A DNA stretch of 64,000 nt from Paraphaeosphaeria minitans (Eukaryota; Ascomycota; Dothideomycetes; Pleosporales; Didymosphaeriaceae): assembly GCA_015832175.1 (NCBI GenBank), contig WJXW01000014.1, forward strand, positions 1,178,001 to 1,242,000. Direction: 5' to 3'. Position numbers and translations under genes: made by a program. The notes under the pieces are model-generated. The model worked only from the letters and a program-made list of their open reading frames with translations. It was not told where the DNA came from and did not search any database. This document shows positions 1-12,125 of this stretch, one piece after another (within the stretch, counting starts at the first letter, position 1; each line of letters starts with the position of its first letter).

Positions 1-2405
1 AAATAACTTAAATTCCTAGAACATATTATTACTATAGAAGGAATTAAGATAGCACTAAGTAAAGTTAAATATATTAAGAACTAGCTAATACTAAAGATAG
101 CCAAGAATATCCAAGAATTTTTAGAATTCTATAGATTTAATTAACAATTCATCTAAAATTACGTAAAGGTTATAATACCTTTAATAAATCTTATAAAGAA
201 AGATATACCCTTTAAATAGATAGATAAGTATAGAATGTTATTCTAACTCCTTAAAACAGTATGTATTATAGAACCTATCCTTATTTATTTTAGAAGCGAT
301 AAACCACTACGCTTTAAAATAGACGCTAGCGATCTTACGCTAAGCGCCTACGCTAAATAAGAATATAATAGTAAATAGTATCTAATTGCCTATTACTTAT
401 ACAAATTTAATAACGCTAAAACATAATATAATATATATAATAAAGAACTCTACGCTATTATTAAACCTTTAAAGCACTAGAGGATTTATGCGCTTAGTTA
501 CTTAACGCTAAAAATCTATATAGATTATAAGAACCTTCTAAGGTTCACAACAACAAAAGAACTTACGCTATAATAATAAAGATAGTTGCAAACTATAAGG
601 TAGTATAAGTTTAAAATTATCTATGTAGCTAGAAAAGAAAATAGCAGAGTAGATGCTCTTAGCTAACAAAGTAATTTAGTAGAAGAAAAAGTAAAAACCT
701 TCTCTATAATCCTTTGCAAAGCCAAAGATAGATCTCTAGAGCTAATAGCAGAACTAAATTAACTTTTAGTAATTAACTAAGAAGTTCTAGAACATTTATA
801 GACTAAGATTATCTAACAATACCACAATAACCCTATATACGGACACCTAGGTATCACAAAAACAATAGAACTTATCTAAAGGAATTATACCTTTAAAGGA
901 ATTAAGAAAGCTATAATAACTTATATCTATAAATATATAGAATGCTAAAGAAACAAATATAGCACATATCTTAAATATAGAGAGATGTAAGTAATTAGAA
1001 TACTAATAGCACTATAGGAAGATATTACTATAGATTTTGTTATAGGAATTCTAAACTCTAAGGATTTAACAACAGGAATTAAATACAATAGTATACTAGT
1101 AGTAGTCTACTAACTAACTAAGTATATTAAGCTTATTCTATGTCTTAAAAGAATAATAGTAAAGGAACTTACTTTTCTTATCCTAGACTAACTAATTAGA
1201 TATCACAGAATCCTAAAAATAATTATTAGTAACAGAGACAAGCTCTTTACGTTAAATTATTAGATAACGCTTATAGCCCTACTTAGAACAAAATAAAAGC
1301 TATTAACAGCTTACTATCTATAAACAGACGGACAGACAGAGTGTATAAACTAAACTATAGAAACGTACCTACGCATCTACTACAACAGTTAGAAGAATAA
1401 CTAGGTTTTATTACTATTTATAGCACAGTTAGCCTATAATAATAAAGTATTAGTAGTATTAGGACATACACTATTCTATATAAACTATAGAAGACACCCA
1501 TATCTCTTTAATTAACAATTTCCTACGATAATTAAAGCAAAAGAAGCTATAGATATAGTAGAAAATATAAAAAAAATACACTAATAACTCTAAAAGAATC
1601 TTAAGAAAGCTTAGCAGCAATTAATTTTATACTAAAACTAAAAACGAAAAATAGCACCTTAGCTAAAGAAGGGGGATAAAGTATATCTACTTATAAAGAA
1701 CCTTTAAACTTAGAAGAAGAAATATAAGAAACTAAATTATATTAAAGTTAGACTATTTTATATTTCTAAGCAAATATTACTAGTAAACTATAAGTTAGAA
1801 CTACCGCTAGATGCAAAGATACACCTAGTATTCTATATATTACTACTAGAACTAGCAGACCCTAATACACTAGTTAAAACCACCTTCTACTACTAGACTA
1901 AGGAAGAAAACAAATTTAAGGTTAAAAGAATTCTAGAATATAATTAGTATAACAACGTGTATCTTATTAAGTGGAAAGGTTACCTATACAGTAAAAACAC
2001 TTAGGAACTAAAGAACTACCTAGGAAACTATTAATAAAAAATTAAAGAATTCTATTAATAGACTTACCTAAGATAGTAACACTAAGGAATTGTTCTAGAA
2101 CTCTAGAGGTAGGTTGTCTATTATAGACTATATAGACGTGCTAAGTTTAGCTAGACTAGTAGGCTAAGTAGAATAGGCTAGGTCCTTTTCTAACTCTAAC
2201 TCTATTAGCGCAGTACTTTCTACTACGATAACCTCGCTAGTACGCTTTTTATTCTGCGCTAATTATTTTAATAACTAATCCTCTTTTGCGCGCGCTATGC
2301 GTAGGGCTTTAAATACTACGTTCTATTCTTTTTGCGCCTCTAATATTTGCGCCTCTAATTTCTTCTTCTTAGTAATTAACTGTAAGAACTTATTCCTAGT
2401 AATAG
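1..2405 (+). mobile_element. Element A: RIP-degraded Ty3/gypsy chromovirus, pol 3' part (left piece)
   Basis: This is the left piece of an old gypsy-type retrotransposon that enters from outside the window. Base 1 aligns with base 5956 of element B, and the two run in parallel to about 2090/8040. Readable but stop-riddled domains on the + strand are RNase H (about 300-360), the zinc-binding and core parts of integrase (about 820-1560) and a chromodomain-like tail (about 1925-2040) with an 'LIKWKGY' core. Nearly all CAA/CAG codons read TAA/TAG, as expected from RIP (CpA to TpA). No ORF survives. The element is cut at 2405 by element B and resumes at 12126. Reverse transcriptase, gag and the 5' LTR lie outside the window. 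Confidence 0.85.
2091..2400 (-). pseudogene. Antisense coiled-coil-like frame in element A (between pol and 3' LTR)
   Basis: Reading the minus strand downstream of the chromodomain gives a Lys/Glu/Leu/Gln-rich frame about 100 codons long. It includes the stretch KKKKLEAQILEAQKE, then VVFKALRIARAKED, then SEVIVVES. The few stops in it are TAG/TAA where Gln (CAG/CAA) would fit, the usual RIP outcome. The homologous region of element B (8107-8345) shows a similar minus-strand frame. No family is recognised. It could be an antisense accessory ORF of this retrotransposon lineage, or chance in a biased sequence. Confidence 0.35.
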
Positions 2406-2816
2406 TGTTAAGATCTAAAGGCTAGGCCTTCTGGGATCTTTATATGTATCTATATTTGTTGTTTAAGTGACACTGCACAAAAGGTTACGTAATTAGATTA
2501 GTGTAATTAGAGCGCTAAAATAACTAATTAGACTAAGCACTTAATATACTAAGTAACTAATTAGTGCTTAATTAGTTTAATTAGAGCGATTAGTCTACTA
2601 ATTACTTAAAGTATATAGGAACGTAAGGATAGGCTCTCTATACTTATATTTAATCTATTTATTAATCTATTGTTTAGATTCTAGCAGACTAAATTATTAA
2701 CTCGTTACACTTCGCAAGATACTATTATATTAATAAGACCTTTTACCTTCTGTAAGTACTCTTGCCTAAGAACTAACCTTAATCCTTTAGGACTAGCTAC
2801 CCTTTTAGATTTAATA
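2406..2816 (+). repeat. 5' LTR of element B
   Basis: The 411-bp LTR begins TGTTAAGATC and ends TTAATA, where the expected terminal CA is mutated to TA. It matches 11720-12125 along its whole length with mostly C/T and G/A differences, which is what RIP produces. The same LTR family recurs inverted at 12745-13155. Confidence 0.9.
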
Positions 2817-5800
2817 TCTTAAACACCCTTAACATAAGTACTATATAAACTCCTACCTCTTCTACAGCTTTAGGTGCTGCTAAGATTACTTCTATAAAGG
2901 ATAGTAGTAAGGCGTATAAACTTAATCTCTACTTTAGCAAATAATCTTAAACTAATGTCTAGATTCTCTAATTAGACCTCTACTTCTTTAACTTAGATAA
3001 ACTTCTTAAAGACAAAAAGAAGGTTATCTTTATAGTAATATATATGCGAGGAGATGTAGGATTATAGATCTATTTTTACCTTAAAAAGTACCTAAGAATA
3101 GACTACAATAATAATAATAATAATTACGTGAATAAGCACGCTAATATAGTTAATATTATTAAAGATTATAATAACTTTAAGAAATGCCTTAAATAACTCT
3201 TTAGAATTACTAATAAGGACTCTATTGCAAAAGCAAAGATTTAGACTATAACTTAGAAATAATTAATAGCTAAGTATATAGGTAAGTTTTATAGATACGC
3301 TGTGCAGCTTAACTAGGATAATAAGTCTCTTTAGAACATATATAAATAAGGACTTAAATAGAAACTATATAAGGAACTCTTACGTAGTAGTGCACAAATT
3401 GCTAACTTTAAAGAACTATATAAAGAAACTATTAGAATTAATAAAGAGTAGTTTTTACTGTAATAGGAGCTTTACTAAAACCCTAGAGTAATAAGCTTTA
3501 GATAACTAGTAAAAGTGGTTTATAAGAACCTTATTAGAATTGTCTAAAAGTAACAGCTAAGGAACTACTAGAGATATAAACTAATAGAAGATGTCTAGTT
3601 TAACTACTTAGGTAAAGGAAAAGGAGGAAGAATAGGCCCTAAGTAGCCTAATAAACGCGTCTCTAATAGAAGTTAATAACTAATAACTAAGACCTATAAA
3701 TACTTTACATGTAGTAAACTAGGCTATATAGCTAGGAACTATAGATTAAAGAACAAAGTCTATTAAACTAAGTTAAATATACTAACTATTAAGGACTAAG
3801 AACCTAATAAGGAATAAGAAGTTATTATAACGCTATTTAGTTACTAACGCGTTACACTAGAGTAAAGTAAGTAATTAGATTTACCTAACTTATAACTATA
3901 TAAAGATCTAGAAGATAACTCTAACGTATACTATAACGCAGAAGATATAGAAGAGATACTAAGATCTCCTACTTCTTACCTATAAAGTAGGCAGGAAGAA
4001 GATAACCCTATATTACCTAAGTATAAACTAAATATTTAGGACTATATAGAATCCTACTAGGCACTAAAAGGAATGTAACTCTATAAAAATAAGAAGTTAG
4101 ACTATATACTAAAGTACTACCTAAACTACTAAAATCCTACACACTAATTCTATATGTGGACGTATTGCGAAGAACTAACATGTATATAATATAAAGTGGA
4201 AAAGGAGGAGAATAAGAAATAATCTAGAAAGAAACTGCGCTATAGATAAATATAGATAGACTACTCTATTATAGCTTATAACAAACACCTCTAGAATAAA
4301 TAATAAGTAAAATACTTTCTTTACTTTACGCTAAAGGGCAACAAATGCTGTAATATACTTATTAATAGAGACTATATATAACTATACTAGTACACGTGTC
4401 TAAACTAAGACTATAAATACTACTATATAGCTAAGTATTTAAACAGCTTTGTAAACTGCCCTATATAAGAAGTAATAACAGAGCTACTAATTTAACTAGT
4501 ATATAGAAATAGTAAAGACCGCAGGAGGAAAAACAGAAAAACATTCTTATAAGAAGAAGAAGAAAATAATCTATATAAGCTATATACTTAAAAATAATAA
4601 TAGAAGCAGATGCTTAGAAACGTATACTAGGCACTAGAACTTAACTACAACCTACATAAATAGATGTTTTTTTTAGGCCTAAACTTAGATAAGAAAATAT
4701 CTTTATTAAATTAAATACTATAGTAAGCATAGTATTAGTTAAGCTACTAGTATAGCTTAAAGGAATATAGGCTTAAGCTCTTATAGACTTAAGAGTAGGA
4801 AAGAACTTTATATCTTATTAGATAGTAAGACGAGCAGGACTTATAATATTAGAGAAAGAAGTACCCTATATTGTCTATATCACAAATAGATCCCTAATGC
4901 CTAAAATACCTTAGATATACTAGGAGGTTACTACTATAATAACAGTCTAAGGATATAGAGAGAAACTTACCTTGGATATCTTACTAGGATCTAAGCATAA
5001 GTTAGTCTTAGGATTACTTTAGTTAATAATACATAACTTATAGATTAACTAGAGTACAAAGAAAATATTATTTAAACGCTATAATTGTGTATTATAAGTA
5101 AAGCCTACGTATTAACTAAAAATAATAGTAGATAAGGGAGTTATTAATAATATAATACTGTAATAGATAGTTAAAAAATAGAAGTATACCTTAGTAGACG
5201 CTAGTAGGAACTACTAGGTTAAGAAGTGTAAGAAGGAGGACAATAGTATACCTCTCACCTTACTAAGAGAGTACAGGAAATAGACACACATGTTTATAGA
5301 AAAGGAAGGAAAAGCAAATCTACTAGAATATTAACCCTAGGATCTTATAATAGACCTAGAAGAGGGGAAGATGCCACTCTTTAGACTACTATATAGTAAG
5401 ATAAGAGAAGAACTCTTTAAAGAACGTGATTTTATTAAGACAAACCTTAAAAAAGGATATATATAACTATTAAAGTTACTAGCAGTAAGCCCTTTTATAT
5501 TTGTTAAGAAAAAGGATAAATTAGATAGACTATACGTTAACTACTAATAACTTAATAATATAATAATAAAGAACTAATATCTACTACTAAATATTATAGA
5601 GTTACAAGATTAATTATCTTAAGCTAAGATATTTATAATAATAGATCTAAGAGACAGTTACCACCTTATATAAATTAAAAAGGGTAAAGAATAGAAAACA
5701 GCGTTTTAATTACGCTATAGACTATTTAAATATAAAGTTATGCCTTTTAGACTTATAAACGCACTAGTAGCTTTTATAGCACTTATTAACAACGTACTTT

Positions 5801-8106
5801 ATAAACATCTAGACATATTTATTATTATGTATATAGATAATATCCTTGTCTTTTCTAAAAATAAATTAGACTATACTAAGCATATATAGATAGTACTAAA
5901 AGCACTAGACAAAGTATACCTTTATATTAAACTTAAGAAATATAAGTTTAACGTTAAATAACTTAAATTCCTAGGACATATTATTACTATAGAAGGAATT
6001 AAGATAGCACTAAGTAAAGTTAAATGCATTAAGAACTAGCTAATACTAAAGATCGCTAAGAATATTTAAGAATTCTTAGAATTCTGTAGATTTAACTAAT
6101 AATTTATCTAAGATTACGCAAAAGTTATAATACCTTTAATAAATCTTATAAAGAAGGACGTACCCTTTAAATAGATAAATAAGTGCAGAATGTTATTCCA
6201 ACTCCTTAAGATAGCATGTATTATAGAACCTGTCCTTATTTATTTTAGAAGTAATAAACTACTACGCTTTAAAACAGACGCTAGTAATCTTACACTAGGC
6301 GCCTACACTAAATAAGAACGTAATAGTAAATAGCACCTAATTGCCTATTACTTATGCAAATTTAATGGCGCTAAAACACAATATAATATATATAATAAAG
6401 AACGCTATGCTATTGTTAAAGCCTTAAAGCACTAGAGGATTTATACGCTTAGTTACTTAACGCTAGAAATCTATATAGATTATAAGAACCTTCTAAGGTT
6501 TACAATAACAAAAGAACTTACGCTATAATAATAAAGATAGTTGTAAACTACTAAGTAGTATAAGTTTAAAATTATCTATATAGCTAGGAAAGAAAATAGC
6601 AGAGTAAACGCTCTTAGCTAATAAAGTGATCTAGTAAAAGAAAAAAGTAAAAACCTTCTTTATAATCCTTTATAAAGCCAAAGATAGATTTCTAGAACTA
6701 ATAGCAGAACTAAATTAACTTTTAGTAGTTAACTAAGAAGTTCTAGAACATCTATAGACTAAGATTATCTAATAATACCACAATAACTCTATGTACGGAC
6801 ACCTAGGCATCACAAAAATAATAAAACTTATCTAAAGGAATTACACCTTTAAAGGAATTAAGGAAGCTATAATAACTTACATCCGCAAATATGCAGAATA
6901 CTAAAGAAATAAACATAGTATATATTTTAAATATAGAGAGATATAAGCAATTAGAATACTAATAGCAGTATAGGAAGACATCGCTATAGATTTTATTATA
7001 GGAATTCTAAACTCTAAGAATCTAATAACAGGAGTTAAATATAATAGTATACTAGTAATAGTCTACTAACTAACTAAGTATATTAAGCTTATTCTATGCC
7101 TTAAAAGAATAACAGTAAAGAAACTCGCTTTTCTTATTCTAGACTAACTAATTAGACACTACAGAATCCTAAAAATAATTATTAGTAATAGAGACAAGCT
7201 CTTTACATTAAATTACTAGATAACGCTTATAGCACTACTTAGAACAAAACAAAAGCTATTAATAGCTTACTATCTATAAATAGATAGATAGATAGAACGT
7301 ATAAACCAAACTATAGAAACGTACCTACGTATCTACTATAACAGTTAGAAGAATAACTAGGTTTTATTACTACCTATAGTATAGTTAGCCTATAATAACA
7401 AAGTATTAGTAGTATTAGAACATACACTATTCTATTTAAACTATAGAAAACACTTACATCTCTTTAATTAATAATTTCCTACGACAATTAAAGTAAAAGA
7501 AGCTATAGATATAACAGAAAATATAAAAAAAATACACTAACAACTCTAAGAGAATCTTAAGAAAGCTTAGCAGCAATTAATTTTATACTAAAATTAAAAA
7601 TAAAAAATAGCACCTTAGCTAAAGAAGGGGGATAAAGTATATCTACTTATAAAGAACCTTTAAACTTAGAAGAAAAAACACAAGAAACTAGATTATATTA
7701 AGGTTAGACTATTTTACATTTCTAAGTAAATATTACTAGTAAACTATAAGTTAGAACTACTGCTAGATGCAAAGATACACCTAGTATTCCACGTATTACT
7801 ACTAGAACTAGTAGACCCTAATACACTAGTTAGAACTGCCTTCTACCACAGAACTAAGGAAGAAAATAAATTTAAGGTTAAAAGAATTCTAGAATATAAT
7901 TAGTATAGTAACGTGTATCTTATTAAGTGGAAAAGTTACCCACAAAGCGAAAACACTTAGGAACTAAAGAACTACCTAGGAAACTGTTAACAAAAGATTA
8001 GAGAATTCTACTAACAACCTATATAGTATAATAACATTTGTACCTAAGATAGTAAAGGCACTAGATTATCCTAGAATTCTAATAGGAAATCCTTAAAAGC
8101 GCTCTA

Positions 8107-8345
8107 TATTATAGGGGACAAGAAGGGACCTAAAGGAGTCTTATTAACTACTAGATTAATAGCCTTATAAGATTTAGCCTCCTTAATATTCTTCTCTTTA
8201 ACTACTATTACATCTTTAGCACGCTTATCTAGTAAGTCTATTTACTAACGCAACTAATCTTTATATATATATATAACCTGTAATTTCTCTAACGCCTCCT
8301 TATAGGCCTTAAATATAGCCTTCTACGTTTCTCTTAACTCTTTTA
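8107..8345 (-). pseudogene. Antisense coiled-coil-like frame in element B (between pol and nested element C)
   Basis: The minus strand reads IKELRET, stop, KAIFKAYKEALEKLQ, then, after a one-base frame change inside a (TA)n run, IDLLDKRAKDVIVVKEKNIKEA. It aligns loosely with the antisense frame of element A (shared pattern FKA..A..K, then a lysine-arginine pair, then VIVV.E). Stops again fall where Gln codons would fit. The function is unknown and the frame is degraded. Confidence 0.35.
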
Positions 8346-8354
8346 TCTATATAC

Positions 8355-8592
8355 TATTGGTTTGGCTCAATCTGCAATTAAGCATTTAAGGGTTAATAGT
8401 ATACTATTGTGCAAAGGGTAAGAAGTAGGTTTAATTAATTACGTCTGGTCTATCGTACAAAGGGGCACTAAGGGCTTTATAAAGTCTCTACCTCTTAGCG
8501 CTAACCTAAGTAGTGGGTCCTTATGCGGGTCCCTATAGGTAGGTAGGCCCCTATTTCACTTAGTGCTATTTGTACGATAAACTATACAGACA
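8355..8592 (-). repeat. LTR of element C (left copy)
   Basis: The 238-bp repeat starts TATTGGTTTGGC (ancestral TGTTGG) and ends ACAGACA. It is nearly identical to 11130-11367 apart from C/T and G/A changes. Confidence 0.88.
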
Positions 8593-10811
8593 CTAGTAAC
8601 TTTTCTTTTATGTAATAGCTTATATCTATTATACACTTTCCCTTTCCTATCCTTCTCTATCTATATAGTTAGCCTTCCCCTATTAGAATAGGTTGTAAGG
8701 TAGGTGTAGTGTCGCTGTGTAGTAGAGGTCCTATTTACACCTACTCTTATGTAAATAAGTAGTAATAGCTAACCTACTTAGTTCTTACCCTACCCTTTTA
8801 TATAGTAGTAGAGTCGTATCGCATAATAAGGCTCTTTCTAGGCATGTGTTTTATACGTAAATAGAAAGTAGGGTGTTAAGTAATATAATGCTTAGCACTA
8901 GGTCTTAGTAAGTAGGTATAGAAGGATCGCTCCTAGTTATACAATAAAGGTATATAGTAGAAGTAAAGTATAAGGTAGCCTTCTATACTTCTTCTTTATT
9001 ACTCTATTAGTCTTATTTATCTTCCTCCTCTTTTATGTGATAGTCTTCTTCCTCTAGCTCTCCTTTAAAGTTAAGGATATATACTTATATATTTATAGTA
9101 GAGGGTTTATATTTGTAGAAGTTAGCGTATAATAATATATATTACTTTCTAGCTTACTAGGTATCCCTTAGTAAATAGTTAGTAGACTAGCATCCTTCTT
9201 TATAGTATATAAAGTATTTCTACTTTATATAAGAGCTTAAACTTCTAAAGTTACCTCTTTTTTTTAGTCTAAAGGTTAATCTGCCTCTAGAGGGGCTAGA
9301 TCCTCTTATACGATTAGAATTATTATATTATTAATTAGTATAGTACACCTCTTTACTATTTTAAAGGAACTATAACTTCTTCCTATCTTTAGCAACTTAG
9401 AGTAATGCACAAAGGTCGCTAAGTAAGCCTTTTACTATATTTTTAGGGTTAAATATAGCTTATTTAAGGTTAAAATAGCTATAGCATACTTATATAATAG
9501 TAGTGTATAGTTATAATTTACTACTAAAGCCTTATCTAAAAGCCCCTTAGGCTAAGGTAAGCTTATTAATTATTACTTCTAGAGCCTTATGCAATATAGT
9601 AGCTAGATTATCCCTTTTATAGCGTTTAAAGGTAAAAGTAGTCTAGTCTATCTAGTACTAATTATAATTAACACTAGTGTTAAAGTGCCTATTTAGTCTG
9701 TTGTACAATTTATCCTATAGAAGTCCTAGTCTAATATTGTGTAAGTAGTAGGTACTTACACGATTAGAAAGGATTCCTAAGAAGATGTTTATATACTAGT
9801 CTTATAGTATGCCTAGCCTATAGTATAGTTTTCTAAAGACTTTTACCTTATCTGCTAAGATATTATATAGCCTACTAGTGTAGTTATTCTCTTTACTCTA
9901 AGCCTTCTAAAAGAGAATAATCTTGTCTAGCTAGATATAAGCATAATCTCTTAGTTATTAAGGAGACTAGGAGTGTCTAGCCTCTTTATACGATGTAGTT
10001 TATTAGGTAAAAGTAGTCTAGGTTTTAGGCTACTACTATTAGTGTAGCTTTATATATAGTGTCTCTGTCCTCGCATGTATAGGGATAGGCCCTAGCTGTG
10101 CTCTATATATATATATATTACCTATAGATAGTGTAGGTTATATTATTAGGATTATACAAAGCAGTTTAGGTTGCGGTTATAGAGTTATTATATAAAGAGT
10201 CTGTAGCTTATAGTTAAGCTGTAATAGTTTAAAGAGTTTCTTTATATAGGTGTCCTTTATTATAGAATTAGTAGTAATAAAGCCTTCTTTTATAAAAAAA
10301 GTAATAAGCTCTCTTCTTACTACATAACTAATCTTATTAAAAGTTCTCTTCTTCTAGTTGTTAAAATCTTTAGTAAAAGAAGAGATTACCTCTTTACCTT
10401 TAAGACTACTTACGCGATATTACGCAATTATGTACACTATATAAGTGTTTAGCTGTTTTAAAGAAGGGGGTAGGTGGCTGTGTAAATCTACTCTATTTAC
10501 CTAGTACTTTTGTGCGATCTCTCCTCTTAAAGTAATAGCCTTAATATTTATTACTTCTTCTACTTATTAAAGCTATATTACTTTAGCTTTATCTTTCTAC
10601 TAAGGAGGCAGTATTAATTCTTACGTAACATCCTTAGGTTATAGTTCCTCTAGGAAGTCTCCTAGTCTTAAGGCTATATTATTATTATCTTTCTTAGTTA
10701 TGCGACGTGTCTGCGTTTAGTTATTACTAGTTTAATTATGCGACGTGTTTACGTTTAGTTGTCGCTAGTTTAATTATACAACGTGTTTTTTAGAGTTATA
10801 AATGTGCTTAC

Positions 10812-11041
10812 TATCTCCTTTCTTTTCTATAGAATAGCTTAGACTAGATTATACAACTTTTTACAAATGTGCGCGCTTTGTTTCTACTTATTATATAATC
10901 TAAAATTTAATCTCTAGTAAAGGTATTATCTCCTTTCTTTTCTATAGAATAGCTTAGACTAGATCGTGCGACTCTTTACAGATATACGCGCTTTGTTTCT
11001 GCTTATTGTATAATCTAAAATTTAATCTCTAGTAAAGGTAA
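10812..11041. repeat. Tandem duplication, 115-bp period, inside element C
   Basis: Two adjacent copies (10812-10926 and 10927-11041) share the segment starting TATCTCCTTTCTTTTC and ending ...TCTCTAGTAAAGGT. They differ mainly by transitions. The duplication lies next to the right LTR, so in the minus-strand orientation of C it sits just behind the 5' LTR, in leader or early gag. Confidence 0.8.
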
Positions 11042-11129
11042 CAATACAGAGCCTACGCATCTAGCTTATAGGGCGCTCTGTCTTTAGACCTTGCTAGTTT
11101 ACAGTTAATTAGAATTAACCACTAATTAG

Positions 11130-11367
11130 TGTTAGTTTAGCTTAATCTACAATTAAGTATTTAAGGGTTAATAGTATACTATTGTGCAAAGGGTAAGAAG
11201 TAGGTTCAATTAATTACGTCTAGTCTATTGTACAAAGGGGCACTAAGGGCTTTATAAAGTCTCTGCCTCTTAGCGCTAACCTAAGTAGTGGGTCCTTGTG
11301 CGGGTCCCTATAGGTAGGTAGGCCCCTATTTCACTTAGTGCTATTTGTACAATAAACTGTACAGACA
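11130..11367 (-). repeat. LTR of element C (right copy)
   Basis: This copy begins TGTTAGTTTAGC and ends ACAGACA. It keeps the TG start that is mutated to TA in the left copy. The TSD TATAC follows at 11368-11372. Confidence 0.88.
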
Positions 11368-11719
11368 TATACGCAATTTCTCTTTCTTTGCTAATAAACG
11401 CTTAAACTTAGACTCTAAAACGCGTATATCGTAATATTAACCTTAACAAATATATTCTCTACATCTTCTAGACTAAACGTGAACTTTATAAACATAGTTA
11501 TATTTTGTATATATTAAGTATTTCTTAACTATAACTTCGCTAAAGGAGTTAATAAAATTAGTTAAGTAATAGTAATAAGTAGTGCTAGACTTAGAAAGTT
11601 ATTAGAGTATAATATAAGTAAGCTAACGCTACTTATAACGTAGGGCAAGCTTTAGTTATAACTACGTACAAGATATAGTTATATAATTTAAGGATAAATC
11701 CTAGTAAGGAGGGAGATAA

Positions 11720-12125
11720 TATTAAAATCTAAAGGCTAGGCCTCTTAGGATCTTTATATATATCTATATTCGTTATTTAAGTAACACTGCACAAAAGGTT
11801 ATGTAATTAGATTAGTGTGATTAGAGCGCTAAGATAACTAATTAGACTAAGCACTTAATATACTAAGTAACTAATTAGTGCTTAATTAGTTTAATTAGAG
11901 CGATTAGTCCACTAATCGCTTAAAGTATATAGGAATGTAAGGATAGGCTCTCTATACTCGTGTTTAATCTGTTTATTAATCTATTGTTTAGATTCTAGCA
12001 GATTATTAACTTATTACACTTTGTAAGATACTATTATATTAATAAGACCTTCTACTTTCTGTAAGTACTCCTGCCTAAGAACTAACCTTAATCCTTTAGG
12101 ACTAGCTACCCTCTTAGATTTAATA
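11720..12125 (+). repeat. 3' LTR of element B
   Basis: This 406-bp LTR begins TATTAAAATC (from TGTTAAGATC) and ends TTTAATA. It directly follows the polypurine tract at about 11706-11719 and is followed by the TSD AATAG (12126-12130). Confidence 0.9.

Larger units (their letters stand above)
8355..11367 (-). mobile_element. Element C: 3.0-kb LTR element nested in B, gag-only (probably non-autonomous)
   Basis: The direct LTRs 8355-8592 and 11130-11367 (238 bp each) and the perfect 5-bp duplication TATAC (8350-8354 and 11368-11372) define the insertion. Only about 2.5 kb lies between the LTRs. On the minus strand a degraded gag-like frame can be followed from roughly 10,900 to 9,000, ending with a zinc-knuckle-like YYKEGC..STNY (about 9183-9211; an original CxxC-type motif with Cys turned to Tyr) and an acidic EEEDYH-type tail. 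I find no reverse transcriptase, RNase H or integrase motif. This fits a non-autonomous, gag-only element or an internally deleted copy. The minus-strand orientation rests on the gag reading, so it is less certain than the boundaries. Confidence 0.8.
2406..12125 (+). mobile_element. Element B: full-length LTR retrotransposon (Ty3/gypsy chromovirus), RIP-dead, carrying nested element C
   Basis: Two direct LTRs (2406-2816 and 11720-12125) bound the element, and the perfect 5-bp duplication AATAG flanks it (2401-2405 and 12126-12130). A polypurine tract (AAGGAGGGAGATAA) sits just before the 3' LTR, so it reads on the + strand. Order of degraded domains: gag with a zinc knuckle whose CCHC His and last Cys have become Tyr (about 3701-3745), protease region (about 4740), reverse transcriptase (IDLRDSYH at 5641-5664; catalytic box reads YIDN at about 5830-5841), RNase H (about 6270-6310), integrase HHCC (about 6776-6811) and core, and a chromodomain (about 7880-7990). 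The domain order RT-RNaseH-integrase-chromodomain marks a chromovirus. Removing element C and its TSD copy leaves about 6.7 kb, a normal gypsy length. No intact ORF remains, so it cannot move by itself. Confidence 0.92.
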
